Below are positions 11,143 to 22,639 of a DNA stretch of 64,000 nucleotides, piece by piece (positions within the stretch are counted from its first letter, which is position 1; each line of letters starts with the position of its first letter). The stretch lies in the NCBI GenBank assembly GCA_963675135.1, contig OY776129.1, positions 55,316,141 to 55,380,140 on the forward strand, read 5' to 3'. Position numbers and translations under genes: made by a program. A model generated the notes under the pieces. It saw nothing but the letters and a program-made list of their open reading frames with translations, was not told the DNA's origin and searched no databases. Source of the stretch: Galeopsis tetrahit (Eukaryota > Streptophyta > Magnoliopsida > Lamiales > Lamiaceae).

Positions 11143-14100
11143 CCCCCCGTCAAGCGATGGTGTGGATGAAGTTGAACACAAAGCTTGGAACGTAACAATT
11201 CAAAGTTAGGCCGAGGGAGACTTTTCGTGAAGATGTCGGCAACTTGAAGGTGAGAGGGAACAAAACGAGTGTTAAGACGGCCCGAGGAAACCAATTCCCG
11301 AACGAAGTGGTAATCAATGTCGATGTGCTTTGCCCGCTTGTGAGCCACTGGATTTTGACTGAGAAATAAGGCACTTTTGTTATCACAAAGAAGGATAGGA
11401 CGAGAAGGGGGAAGGACACCCAATTCCTTTAGGAGATGTGTGAGCCAAACAATCTCCTGAGAAGTATTGGCAAGAGCCCTATATTCAGATTCACAACTAG
11501 AGCGAGAGACAGAGGGTTGCTTTTTAGCGCTCCAAGATACCAGATTTTTGCCCAAAAAATAGAATATCCATAAGTAGATCGTCGAGTGTCCAAACAACGA
11601 GCCCAGTCGGCATCCGAATAACCGACAATGGAAGTATCAGAACTTCGAGTGAAGGATAAACCGAAGTTGAGAGTGCCCTTGACATATCGAAGAATACGTT
11701 TCACAGCTAAAAAGTGGTCGTCGGTAGGATTTTGCAAAAACTGACTGACATGATTCACAGCATACGAGAGATCAGGACGAGTGATGGTAAGATACTGTAA
11801 GGCGCCTACGAGAGACCGATAAAGTGTGGGATTTGAGAACTTTGGACCGTGACGCACCAAAGAGTCACCGGCAACTAGAGGCGTCGAAACAGGTTTGGAT
11901 TCTAACATTTCAGCCCGTTTGAGGATGTCGTGGGCATACTTGACCTGACTCAAGAATAACCCGTTACTAGAGTGAGTAACTTCAAGACCAAGAAAATAAT
12001 TTAAACGACCCAAATCCTTCACAGCAAATTCCTTGTGCACCAGAGTGATGAAACGATGAAGGAAGATAGAATCGTTACTGGTAACAATGATATCATCCAC
12101 ATATAGCAGAAGATAAATGGTGACAGAACCACGAGCATAATAAAATAGAGAAGTGTCGGCACGGCTTCGATGAAATCCCAAACTGAGCAGAAAAGTGCTG
12201 AAACGAACAAACCAAGCAAGAGGGGCTTGGCGAAGACCATATAATTCTTTCTTGAGACGACAGACATGATCCGGAAACCGAGGATCGACGAAACCGGGAG
12301 GCTGTGCCATAAAAACGGGCTTTGTTAAAATGCCATGTAGAAATGCATTGTTAACATCCAGCTGATGAAGAGACCAACCATTGTGAACTGCCAGCGAAAG
12401 AATGACACGAACTGTAGCGGCCTTTACAACAGGGCTGAAGGTATGAGCAAAATCAAGACCAGGTATTTGGGAGAACCCCTGAGCGACCAAACGGGCCTTA
12501 TAACGCTCAATAGTGCCATCAGAGCGATATTTTGTTCGAAAGACCCATTTAGATCCAACAATATTAGTGTCTGCGGGACGCGGAACCAGTTCCCAAGTAT
12601 GATTAGCATGAAGAGCATCAAATTCGACACGCATTGCAGCAAGCCAATGTGGATGCTTAAGAGCAGATTTGAAACCTTTCGGTTCATCGGAGACCGAGAG
12701 AGCGGATAAGAGAGCAGTAGTGGCAATAGATGCAACATGACGTGGTTTGAAAATTCCTGAACGAGCTCGAGTGGTCATTGGGTGGGTTGAACCAATGGGC
12801 CGAGCTTCGGCTGGAGGGGGATCAGGCTGCGTGAGTTGTTCCTGAGCGGGTGCAGGTTGTTCAATATTTGGCGGTTGGGCTTCAGGCATGTGGGGAATAG
12901 GCTGCTGTTGGGCCTGGGCCGAATCAGAGGCAGAAGGGCATAAATGGCAAGGGGCCTGAAGTAATGGAGTGGGCCTGGCAGAATTTGGCTGATTTGAAGA
13001 GTCCATAGCAGGCTGAAAAAGAACAGTACATGAACTTGGTTCTAAGAAAGAACAAATATCCAATACATTAGTATTAGTGGAAACAGACTCATTAGAAAAT
13101 GGAAATAATGATTCATCAAATTGAGCATGCCGAGTAGTGTAGAAACGGGAAGCAATAGGATCGTAACACCTAAACCCCTTATGAGATGAACTGTAACCAA
13201 TAAAGATGCACGGCACACTACGAGGAGCAAGCTTGTGTGGTGAAGAATCTCGAAGATATGGGAATACCCGACAACCAAATATTTTAAAATTTGCATAATT
13301 CGGAGAGGTGTCAAACAATAGCTCAAAAGGAGACTTGTTTCCAAGAACCGGAGTAGGCAGACGATTTATGATGTATACTGCAGTGGAGAACGCATCAAGC
13401 CAAAAGTAAGATGGAACCTTAGCATTAAAGATTAGAGAAAGTCCTGTCTCAGTTATGTGTCTATGTTTTCGTTCAGCACGTCCATTCTGCTGAGGTGTAT
13501 ATGGGCAAGACATTCGATGATGAATACCATTTAGAGTAAAAAATTCTTTAACACGGTTATTGACAAATTCTGTGCCCCCATCACTTTGAAATACTTTCAC
13601 TGGTCTCGAAAACTGAGTACACACAAACTTGTGAAATCGAACTAAAGTCTCATAAAAATCCGATTTAGCATGTAAAGGATATAACCACGTAAATCGAGAA
13701 AAGTCATCAACGAAAATAACATAATACTTGAAACCATCATTCGAACAGACTGGTGCCGGTCCCCACAAATCACAATGAATTAAATCCAAAACATTAGAAG
13801 CACGTTTTTCATTCAAAGTGAAAGATAAATGTTTACTCTTGGCCATTTGACACGGAGTACACAAAGTTGGTTTGGGTAATAATGAAGTAATAGATAGACA
13901 ACCTGATCTTTTCAAAAGATTAATAATTGAAATAGAAGCATGACCTAATCTATGATGCCAAAGTTCATAGGATGCTGTCTTCGAGGCAGCATGTAAAGCC
14001 GCAATCAATGCCGGTTTACCCTGTTCCAAAATGTAAAGGCCCTGACTGCGTTTGCCCCGAGCCAGAGGCTCCTTTGTTAAGCGGTTCTGAATCACAAATG

Positions 14101-15304
14101 ACGTATTAGTAAACAGTACATCAACCGGATAATCAGAGGTCAATTTGCTAATTGACATTAAACTCTTAGTAAGATGAGGAACAACCAGGACATCCAATAA
14201 TTTAATGTTATTTCGCACAGTACAAGAGCCAATATGGGAAATAGGAATTGATTTACCATTTGCAACTACCACTTTGTCCTTACCATTGTAGGACTCAACT
14301 GTATCCATAGATGAAGCATGCGGTGTCATATGAGCCGAGGCACCGGTGTCAAGATACCAATCTGAGATCTGCGGCTGAGAAATTGAGCATTGTGCATCGA
14401 AGGCTTGAGCAAGATTCGCCGTGGACTGAGGCTGAGGTGCATATCGTTCGGGACATCGATTTGCATAATAACCAGATTTTCGACAAATTTGGCAATTGGG
14501 GGTGTAGGGTCTCTTTCTTGGACCATTAAAGGCATTATGTTGTCCACGAGAGGCAGAATAATGGCTGTTGTTACCGTGTTCAAAATTTCCAGAATGCCCA
14601 TGTCGGCGATTTTGACCAGATTGGCGAGAGGGAGGCCGCGATACAGCAAACGCGGGAACAGAGGCCGCCGGAGGGGACATTGATCGGGTGAATTGCTCGA
14701 AGTTCAGTGCCTGGTGAATCAAATCACGAAATTGGGGCATGGGAGTCATGGACATACGAGTATCCGAAAATCCGGCAAACTGAGATCCAAGACCATTGAG
14801 ATACCAGTGAGCCTTGTCGTCGTCATCAACGGCACGACCGATTGACGAGAGTTGATCGCAAAGGGAGCGAAACTTGCGACTGTATTCATCTACGGACATT
14901 GATCCTCGCTTCAAGCCGATGAGTTCATTTCGCAATTGGGTCGCCCGAGAGACAGAAGAATGACTGAATGCCGCCTCCAAAGCAACCCAGACGGACCTGG
15001 AGGAGGGGCAATCAATTATTTCAGATATAGCCTCCTCAGAGAGGGAGGACAGAAGAAGTGAAAGAATTTTCTGGTCCTTCTCGAACCAGACTGAGTATTC
15101 CGGATTTGGAGTAGAAGCATCATCCTTGGTGATGGATTTAGGGGGAGGATCGAGAGTACCGTTGATGTGGGATACGAGATCGTGACTCGTGAGCACAGGA
15201 AGTACCTGACTTTTCCATAAGAGATAATTTGAAGAGGAAAGCTTAATTGTGAGAAGGTGAACAAGAGTGTTCAAAGGAATGGAGGGGGATGCAGGAGCCG
15301 CCAT
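11130..15304 (-). pseudogene. Copia Gag-Pol polyprotein, one frameshift
   Basis: The frame opens at the ATG at 15304, about 86 bp inside the 5' LTR, and runs open to 11429; after a one-base break the correct frame continues to a stop at 11130. Domains in order: Gag (about residues 15-240); a zinc knuckle near 271-284 whose histidine is replaced by tyrosine (CQICRKSGYYANRC); protease with DTGA near 320; integrase zinc finger HRLGH...CTPC from about 446, then core D, D and E motifs (FVDDFSRF, FQSDGGTEF, PQQNGRAERK); reverse transcriptase with YVDD near 1068; RNase H after the break (VSRSSCESEYRA, LLCDNKSA, HIDIDYHF). The break lies in an A6 run at 11554-11559, within the linker before RNase H, where one base appears to be missing. 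All other catalytic motifs look intact, so this is either a very recent knockout or an assembly error. Confidence 0.92.
11143..11151 (-). other. Copia polypurine tract
   Basis: On the minus strand GACGGGGGG abuts the 3' LTR, in the position where plus-strand DNA synthesis is primed. It is unusually short and G-only. Confidence 0.7.
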
Positions 15305-15380
15305 ATGTCAATGGCAAGGAGAGGAAAGAGATATGTAGCGTGAGGCGTGAAGTGAAGATTTAGGGTTTAGGTGAATGAGG

Positions 15381-15389
15381 CTGATACCA
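15381..15389 (-). other. Copia primer-binding site (initiator Met tRNA)
   Basis: On the minus strand TGGTATCAG follows the 5' LTR with no gap. It matches the complement of the plant initiator methionine tRNA 3' end, the usual Copia primer. Confidence 0.85.
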
Positions 15390-15548
15390 TATGAGAATTG
15401 ATATAAGATCACCGTTAATGAGGTGATTGAATTAATCCACTATTTATTGTTGTATGTACATGAGATAATTAAGGGATTACAACAAACAGATAAGTATACA
15501 AAGTAGACTAATTCAAATAATATCAAAACGTATCATTATCCTCTATTA
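15390..15548 (-). repeat. Copia 5' LTR (159 bp)
   Basis: Starts TAATAG and ends CTCATA on the minus strand. The target duplication AGAGA follows at 15549-15553. Confidence 0.95.
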
Positions 15549-15624
15549 AGAGAGATTAAGATAAGAGAATAATATTGTGACATGTGACACTTTAAGAGTT
15601 TGCAAATATATATATAGATATAGA

Positions 15625-16160
15625 TTTCGGGTTAAACTTAATTATAATTGGAATGCGACGGGGACCTGTTAAATTGCAACAGTAGTACTCTTTCAATGAC
15701 ATCTTGCCAACATTAGTTACACATTAATATCATGAAATTAATTATCATTGATGATTACTCAGAAAATTAGGAATTGAAGTAATTGCTTCTTAATTATAAT
15801 GACCCCACATATTAAATGTACGGGTATGAGATCACACATGTGTTGATTTTAGTGTTTCACTTTATATTTCATTATCTGATTCGCATTTTATAGTAATAGA
15901 AATGACACATGTTAAAAATCAGTAGAATGAAACTTCAAGTGAAACAAATAAATTGATATCGGGTACCGAAGCGAAAACAGTTAAGAGATTTTGGATAGGT
16001 ATTAATTAATGTTTAGTCCTCATATCTTACCAAAAACGGGTTTATCATGAAGTAGCGGTGCAAATTCCATGTCATGTGCATCTAATTATTTTCCCTAATT
16101 ACTTCTCGCTTGTCCCTTTGTTTTAATCTTAAATCTTGTTTTAAAATGTTTATTATTTCA
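15625..16160. other. Intergenic, nothing recognised
   Basis: AT-rich; no reading frame, repeat or element end that I can support. Confidence 0.4.
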
Positions 16161-16908
16161 GTTATTTTTACAAATTGTTGTTGACGAGAGGGTATATTTT
16201 CGAACCTGATTTGTTGAAAAAATTCAAAAAACTTTTTTTTTTTTAATTTTCGACCATAGTTGATCAAAATATACACTCTCGTTGACAACAATGTGTCGAC
16301 GAAATAGTATAATTTCGACCTTAGTTTGTCAAAATTTTAAAATAAAAAAAATACATACTTGCCTAATTCTAAGGGAGTTTTTTTTTTCTTCTGCTGTGCA
16401 CCAGCGACGACGGGTATCTGCCATGGGAAAGTGTGAGGAAGAATGAGGAAAGTGAGGAAGAAGAAATGATGAAGTTGATAAAAATTAGAATTTGAGGTGG
16501 GATTCATTTAACGGGGGATGTGGCTTGTAAAAGGCACCAACCTGCTAAAAAAAAAAGGAGTTAGGACAATTAGGGGTTGCATCTAGCATAAGAAAGTGCA
16601 TCAATCGGGGAGTACTCTTAACAAAGATGGAGGTGCAAATGGCCGTATCCCCCTCCCTCAGCCACGGCCGCGACGGCCTTCCCCACACTCCCCTCGGCCG
16701 CGGCGGCATCCCCTCCCCCTCCCTCTCTCTCTCAGTTTTTCTGCAATTTATTTTGTTTCAACCCATCGTGCTCCCAATCGAAGATGCCGGCCACCCCCAC
16801 CCCAGGTAAGTGTATTGACGCCGCCGTCTGGTAAAGTTCAGTCGGCGTCAATTTTGAAGTTTTAGGTTTTAGGATTTTCTGCAATTTGCAGCAAAAAAAA
16901 TTTTTAAA

Positions 16909-17010
16909 AAATTTTCGACTACGTAATGTCGACCATGTAACCTCTCGTCGACAACATGTTGTCATGTTGTCGACGAGAGGTTACATGGTCGACATTACGT
17001 AGTTGAAAAC
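16909..17010. repeat. Near-perfect 100-bp hairpin
   Basis: Arms of about 46 bp (left contains CTACGTAATGTCGACCATG, right its inverse) pair with a single G/A mismatch around an 8-base loop. The arm is long and perfect enough to give double-stranded RNA if transcribed. Confidence 0.85.
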
Positions 17011-17081
17011 TTTAAGTTTTTTTTTTTTTTGGGTTTAGGGTTTAGGGTGTCGACGAGAGTTTATATGGTCGACCTAAGAAG

Positions 17082-17623
17082 CAGTGACGGACCCAGAAAT
17101 TTTCGGTAGGGGGGCCCAATTAACATTATTATAAAAAAAAAATATATATGTATTCATTATTTTCATCAAAATTTCACATTATAAAATTGTCAATACGTCA
17201 CATTTCATTAAATTAAATTGATTGGATAAATTGACTTTTGCTATGTTTTGATACAAGTTAATACTCCCTCCGACCTCCGTCCTGTGATAACTTGCACATT
17301 TTAACCGATTCACTTTAAAAAACAATTGAATTTAGTGGTGTAGAGTCAAATAAAAAAGTTAATTTTGAGTGATTTGGTAAGGTGCGAGGAGGATTTAGTA
17401 GAATGTACAATAAATTTAGTGAAATTTAGGATAAAATGTAGACCCAAAATGAGTGACGATTTTAAAATAAAATGATGTTCGGATATATATTAATTTTATG
17501 GATTATTTTTATATCAGAAGTGTGCAAATAATTATAAAATAGAGTATTAATTTTAATATGTGTGAAATTACCAAAATAACCTTAACAAATTTACAAAATT
17601 AGTGGGGGGCCCGTCCGTTACTG
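17082..17623. mobile_element. Non-autonomous hAT element (542 bp)
   Basis: Perfect 8-bp target duplication CTAAGAAG (17074-17081 and 17624-17631). The termini are CAGTGACGGACCC and the inverse of CAGTAACGGAC, the classic hAT CAG-type ends, with GGGGGGCCC blocks just inside each. The interior is AT-rich with no transposase and includes a degenerate CTCCCTCCG block near 17265, possibly Stowaway debris. It was probably mobilised by a hAT transposase supplied in trans (inference). Confidence 0.88.
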
Positions 17624-17754
17624 CTAAGAAGATCGAATTTGTAAAGTTTTTTTTTTTTCGACAAACCAGTGTCGACCATAGTGATAGTTTGTCGAAATTT
17701 AAAAAAAGAATTGAAATTTTTTAAGTTCTTGAATATTTTTTGTTTGGGGGAGAA

Positions 17755-17850
17755 ATGTTGTTGTGTTGTTGTTTGGTGGTGACGGCGGCGGCGGCGGGCG
17801 GAGGTTGTGGTGGTGGTGGCGGCTGGCGGAGGTGGTGGTGGCTGGATAAA
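17755..17850 (+). repeat. G-rich GGC/GGT trinucleotide tract
   Basis: Repeated GGCGG, GGTGGTGG and GGCGGAGG runs sit in otherwise AT-rich DNA. The minus strand reads as poly-Pro/Thr/Arg, which is low-complexity and not evidence of a gene. The plus strand has many closely spaced GG pairs but few GGG runs. Confidence 0.7.
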
Positions 17851-17999
17851 ATTTAGGTTGAGGGTTGAGGGGTGCATTTAGTAGTGTAATATAACTTAAA
17901 AGGGTATTTTTGTTTTTTACATCATTATTTTATTATTAAACTCACATGGGGAGTGTTCTAAACTAAAATGGAGGTGTAAATAGTCCCACCCTACAGCGA

Positions 18000-19345
18000 A
18001 TTCAAAACAAACTCAATACGTTGGCCCTGTTGTTACCTGAATATTGGGCTTGGAGATCTCGGCCCTAAGTGAAATCAAGCACCCCCCCTCCCAAAATGTG
18101 TTAATATCGTACGTCTTAATTTATTTTTCTTTGACAGGTGATAGCATATTGATTTAAGTATTAAGAAAATTTTCACTAAATTTTATTTTAATTTTTTTAT
18201 ATATTATATCACTGCTTTTAAATGAATTAATAAATCTTTAGATTAGAATTTATTAACATGTAAAAGTAATACTCCTATTATTATTACTACTTATTGAAAT
18301 TGAGCCACCTTAAATCTAATAAAATATATGTTTGATCAATAAACCTCTAGTCCAATTTCTAGTTCGATAATAATTTTTGGATATATATCTTTCATAACAA
18401 AACGATATATGTACGTCTCTTAGTTAAATAAAGTTTTCAAGTTTGAATCTAACTTTCCTACTCAATCAATAAACTAAATTTGTGAAGAGCCAGCCAGCCA
18501 AACTTCAAATATAAAGGGCAAATATTGTATTAAAAATGATGAAGCAGCCTTTGGGCCTCCTCAAAAATTAATTTACTATAACTATTTACGTGATCTTTGA
18601 AGTGAAAGACGAGTTGTATCATAAAAAAGAAACAGCTTCCGCTGTAACATCATTGTCAAAATCTGCAACTTAAATTTGAGCCATCGTTTTATTTTATTAT
18701 TTATTATAGTCCTAAAATTGGAATATTTATATTGACGAAATAAATAAGGATCATATCTACCCCCTATTTAAATATCCATTTTTACTAGATACAAAGTTCT
18801 AACTTAACTAGATTAATATTTATTTACTTTTTACGTTATTCTATTTAGACAAATTAATTTGTGATACGATTTAATGTACAAGTTTTAAATTAACAAAAGT
18901 AAAAAAGAATAATTAATGAAACATTATCTATTATGTATGTTTGTGTTGTGTGGTAATGATTATTTTTACGTACAGGTTTATTAAATGTGTACGCCAAGTA
19001 CATATAGATATAGTTGAAGCAAATTAATAGATCACCATGTACCTTGCTTATTCTATTATAGAGTTATTCAAACTCTAGTTTATATTTTTTTATGTATAAT
19101 ATATTGTGATTAATTATACCTACAACTGTCATAGATTGTATATTTGTAAATGCAAAGAGGCACTCATTATAGGTTACTTAATGTATTGTTGCAACTTGAT
19201 CTTCCATTGTTTGTATAATATGGACCTTTTTCATCTTCTCTTTCTATCTTTTTGTGGAAGCAATTAACCAACTTCTATAGGTAGACTATATTTAAACTTT
19301 GGACTTGTGGAAAAAAAAAAAAACTTTGTCTCAAACTTTGTTAAT
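18000..19345. other. AT-rich intergenic stretch
   Basis: I see no gene, RNA gene or defined element. It is low-complexity A/T sequence with stop codons in all frames. Confidence 0.45.
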
Positions 19346-19347
19346 TA

Positions 19348-19609
19348 CTCCCTCCGTCCACGAAAAGTAGTCTCATTTGACACATATTCTTTGTCCACCA
19401 AATGTAGTCCCATGCACTTTATGGAAACTATCACCCTTCAACTATCACTTAATTACTCAATTTGCCATCAACTTTATTCCTAAACAATCACTTTATTCAC
19501 AATGGACCCCACAATACCCTATAATACCCTTACTTTATCTACTTTATCTACCATTTTCTTAAAATTTGTGCCCCATCCCCATGTCCCTACTTTTCATGGA
19601 TGGAGGGAG
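19348..19609 (+). mobile_element. Stowaway-like MITE, copy 1 (262 bp)
   Basis: CTCCCTCCGTCCACGAAAAG at one end and the near-inverse ending GGATGGAGGGAG at the other, flanked by TA on both sides. The copy at 35046-35307 is exactly the same length in inverted orientation with about five base differences. It is non-autonomous (Tc1/mariner type) with no coding sequence. Confidence 0.92.
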
Positions 19610-19611
19610 TA

Positions 19612-20905
19612 TTATAAATAATGCTATACCCAGTCAACAATTCAATAAGTCAAGTGTATAACCTCGTCAACATGTCTAGACGACCAGCAATTTTGATGAA
19701 GGCATGACGGGATTGGAGGAGACCGATCAACAATCAACGACCTCACACATGTTTGACATCGCTATCCCGCCAGGTCGTCCTACCACCTTGGTCATTGACC
19801 ATCTCTGGTCATGGAGAACAGAGACCCGTGAGAGTCATCCAACCAAGCAACCACCTCGGCCACTAGAAGGAAATCCTCATATGATAGTCAGCTCACCATG
19901 TCGGGTCGAGAGACCATCATAATTGAATCGTCTATACACGAAACTACCATTAAGTGAAATGTCAAATGAATCAAATTGTAAACCCATTCTATTAGATGCA
20001 AGAACACACTTTCTCACTGTAAATTAAAAGCTCTCTAACTCTAAATTTCCTTAAAAACATGTACATCATAGTACATTTTATGTATTCTACATAATTAATT
20101 CTACATATCGACTAACAGCAAATAACATTATGCATGTATTCAACAATTAGTAAACTTGTTATGTATATTGAAATATAAATTAAAATACGAGATATACCAC
20201 CAATTTAAAAAAGTAAAATCCAACATCGATAAGAATGGGAAGTTGTAGTGCTTGCTTGTTGAGGGTGTAATCACTAATTTAATAGTATGTGATTAATATG
20301 TTTGCAAAAAAAAAAAAAAAATTGTTCGATAGAGATGTCTTATCTCCTCATAATTTCATCCTTTACGGCTACAGTGAGCCAATTAACGTTTGATTATGCT
20401 AAAGTTACTGCCTTCGACCTCCAAAAAAAAATTGCAGGAAATCTTGGACAGTTTAAGAAAAAAAGTATAATGATTAGAGTGTTGAGGATTAATTTTGTAA
20501 ACTTTTATATATATATATATAAAGTAAGTAAAATAGATTGATTGAGTATATAGTGAGTCTCAAAAGTAAAGAAATAAAGGTAAATATGTGTATACGGAGT
20601 ATTATTTATCGACTACAAAAACTTGTTGGGTGTGATTAAAGGTCAAATAATAAAGACTGTAGATAATTAATTTTTATGGATAAAATAAGACAGTTGATAA
20701 ATAATATTTATATTTATGTACTCTTTTGAAAGAAAAAATTAAAGTGGAACTGAGAATCAAATTGCATCTAGCTGTTCATAAAAAAAGGCTAACATGACAT
20801 TATTAAAAATACATGAACTAATTAACGCTTTCTTTTCATTACTCCCTTTTTTTTTTGCTAGCTAACTTTGTTATTTTAGCTTCCCATTTTTAAGGACTGG
20901 ATTCA
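19612..20905. other. Intergenic; one GC-richer patch
   Basis: 19660-19930 is richer in GC than its surroundings and holds a 72-residue frame (19704-19922) without a recognisable domain. It could be a fragment of an LTR or of captured DNA, but I cannot assign it. The rest is AT-rich and featureless. Confidence 0.35.
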
Positions 20906-20909
20906 ATTG

Positions 20910-22330
20910 TTATTATTTTTTTTTTTTTAAGGTTTACAAGATCATAATTAAATACATAGATAATTTTCAAAGCACCAGATCTTCAAATCAAGACGAATCA
21001 AATAGGTGTCGCTACCCGCTCCAATCGTGAGAAGTGGGGACACGAGTGTGCTCATTGCCCGTGAGAACTGCACAGTCCACTAATTTAACAACAAGACAAC
21101 CCCATACTAAGGTAGTCAATATTGTTATAATAAATAGGGAAAATAAAAGGGCAAAGGCCACCAAGCACCAAAAGTCATATCTTGTAAATCCAGCAGCACC
21201 GCACGGACATAACTCCACAAAAGGGACTCCACAAAGGGACAGGAGGAACTCCACAAAGGGAGAATAAACTCCCAAAGGGAAAGAAAAAAACGCAAAAAGC
21301 GCTAAGAAAAGTAGAAAATAAAGTAACTAAAGACAAAAGACTGAAAAAACCAACCTAAACTAAGAAAGACAGAAACTAAACAGCCTAAACTAAGAAAGTA
21401 GAAATAGCGGACAAAACAGAAAAATAAACAGGATCAATGGATCGCTCAACCGATTGGCCACCGTAGCGCCAACAGTGAAGGAAGATCCATTGATCCCACT
21501 AAAAAACGAAACAATAAACTTTTAGATCTGACGTTAAATCTACAAAATTTATGAACAGGAAAGAGAGTAAAGGAGCTCAACGGGCTGCGGTGCGACTGCG
21601 CTAGAGGCGGTGTGGCTGCGCTAGAAGCGGTGCGACAACACTAGAGGCGGTGCGACGGTGCTATAGACGGTGCAGCGGATTCCTTTAATTTATTTTAGAG
21701 AAGATAGAGAAGAGGGGTGCGTTGGATATACAAAAAGTGGGCGGCGGTGGACGGCGGATTGTAGAAGGTGGTTTTGGTTGCAGCGGTGGTTGAATAAGCT
21801 TACAAAGGAAGCTAAGTAATTAAGAGAGAGAAACTCTCATGATATAATGATGATTCTTGAATCACCATTTGGATTCAATTGTTATTTTAGATCGATGTTA
21901 ATTTGTTATTGAAAAAGTGTATGTAAATCCATATTTTTTATTGTTGCTCTAATCATTTAAACCAAACACAGATGAAGAATTTGTAAATAAATCCTTCCGT
22001 CAAAAGCTACAAACGAACACACTCTAATTTATTTATTGTAGGGTAAACAAGGCGTAAATCATAAATACATCAAAAGTTTCAAATACAATCGGCTATGTCC
22101 CTAACCCACGAAGGTATATCCACCCCGCTCCAATCTCTAGGAGAGTTGTGCTTAACGGCCAACTTGTCAATTTTTTAGTCACTATATTATACTTTCTTGA
22201 AATATGACAAACGTTGCAGAGTACAACTCTAGTCATTGCTTTCCTGACGTCACCTAACACCCTTACTGGGCAAAAGTTGTTCCATTCTGCTAATTTTGTC
22301 AACGACTCCCAACACATCAGACCATATTCT
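20910..22330 (-). mobile_element. Probable degenerate LINE 3' region (two related fragments)
   Basis: On the minus strand 22317-22093 reads HISRKYNIVTKKLTSWPLST and then IGAGWIYLRG, loosely like the RNase H-type tail of plant LINEs (normally HIFREGNxVADxLA). A related sequence lies at 21040-21000 (both share CCCGCTCCAATC on the plus strand), followed by a poly-T run at about 20916-20930, which would be the poly(A) tail of a minus-strand retroposon. The match is weak and heavily decayed. 21587-21678 is a separate minisatellite. Confidence 0.3.
21587..21678. repeat. Minisatellite, 20-bp unit, about 4.6 copies
   Basis: The unit GCGGTGCGACTGCGCTAGAG is repeated with substitutions four times plus a partial copy. 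It is strongly GC-rich against an AT-rich background. Confidence 0.85.
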
Positions 22331-22639
22331 TAAATTTATCAGATTCAATACTTTTTAAACGTCCACTAGAATTGCTTTTAACTCAGCCCCTAAAATTGAA
22401 CCAACTGCTCGATACACTTGAACCCAACACCAATTAATTTGAAGAGAAATTATGATTTGCTAAACACCAATTCAAATCAAATCGAGGTATGTGTGGACAT
22501 AAGTTGTTGACCTCTCAATTAAGTAAAATATTTAAAAACCATCAATAATTGTTTAAAGAAACATATAATAGTAGTTTCTTTCAAACCAATTTAATAAGAA
22601 CTGTCAATAAATTGAACAGTCCACTACAAGGAAACAGTG

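Larger units (their letters stand above)
10984..15548 (-). mobile_element. Young Ty1/Copia LTR retrotransposon, inserted in Helitron H2
   Basis: The element is complete on the minus strand. Two 159-bp direct repeats (10984-11142 and 15390-15548) differ at one base. A 5-bp target duplication AGAGA flanks it (10979-10983 and 15549-15553). A primer-binding site complementary to the initiator-Met tRNA 3' end lies just inside the 5' LTR, and a G-rich purine tract directly precedes the 3' LTR. The single polyprotein order (Gag, protease, integrase, reverse transcriptase, RNase H) is Copia-type; the very short LTRs and domain style suggest the Ale/Retrofit lineage (inference). The LTRs do not end in TG/CA. 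The flanks join to give the Helitron 5' region, so this insertion is younger than the Helitron. Confidence 0.95.
5171..15618 (-). mobile_element. Helitron copy H2 with nested insertions (minus strand)
   Basis: On the minus strand the 3' end is a GC hairpin (5184-5200) followed by CTAG at about 5176-5173. The best 5' end is TCTATATATATATTTG at 15618, preceded by A, with the same ACATGTCAC block inside it as in H1. Between them lie decayed Pif1-type helicase sequence close to the 3' end, where RepHel C-termini normally sit, a TIR element (6234-7473), another Helitron 5' end in plus orientation (8371) and a Copia element (10984-15548). Without the Copia element H2 would be about 5.9 kb. The two termini are seen; that they belong to one element is inference, because other Helitron ends lie between them. 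Confidence 0.5.
16160..17995. repeat. Hairpin-rich repeat region with two related copies of an unclassified element
   Basis: Two similar termini occur in the same orientation. One contains AAGATGGAGGTGCAAAT and is preceded by GGGGAGTACTC (near 16610-16645). The other contains AAAATGGAGGTGTAAAT and is preceded by GGGGAGTGTTC (near 17947-17983). Each is preceded by related GGGTTGCAT/GGGGTGCAT sequence. Upstream of each lie inverted repeats built around GTCGAC/TCGACGAGAG motifs (16169-16305, 16909-17010, 17651-17698). This suggests tandem copies of one noncoding element. The second is interrupted by a hAT MITE. No transposase or known terminus is recognised. Confidence 0.45.

Noticed and set aside
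19704..19922. 72-residue plus-strand gene in the GC-richer patch
   Set aside because: No domain, no promoter signal and no homology I can recall; likely chance or a repeat fragment.
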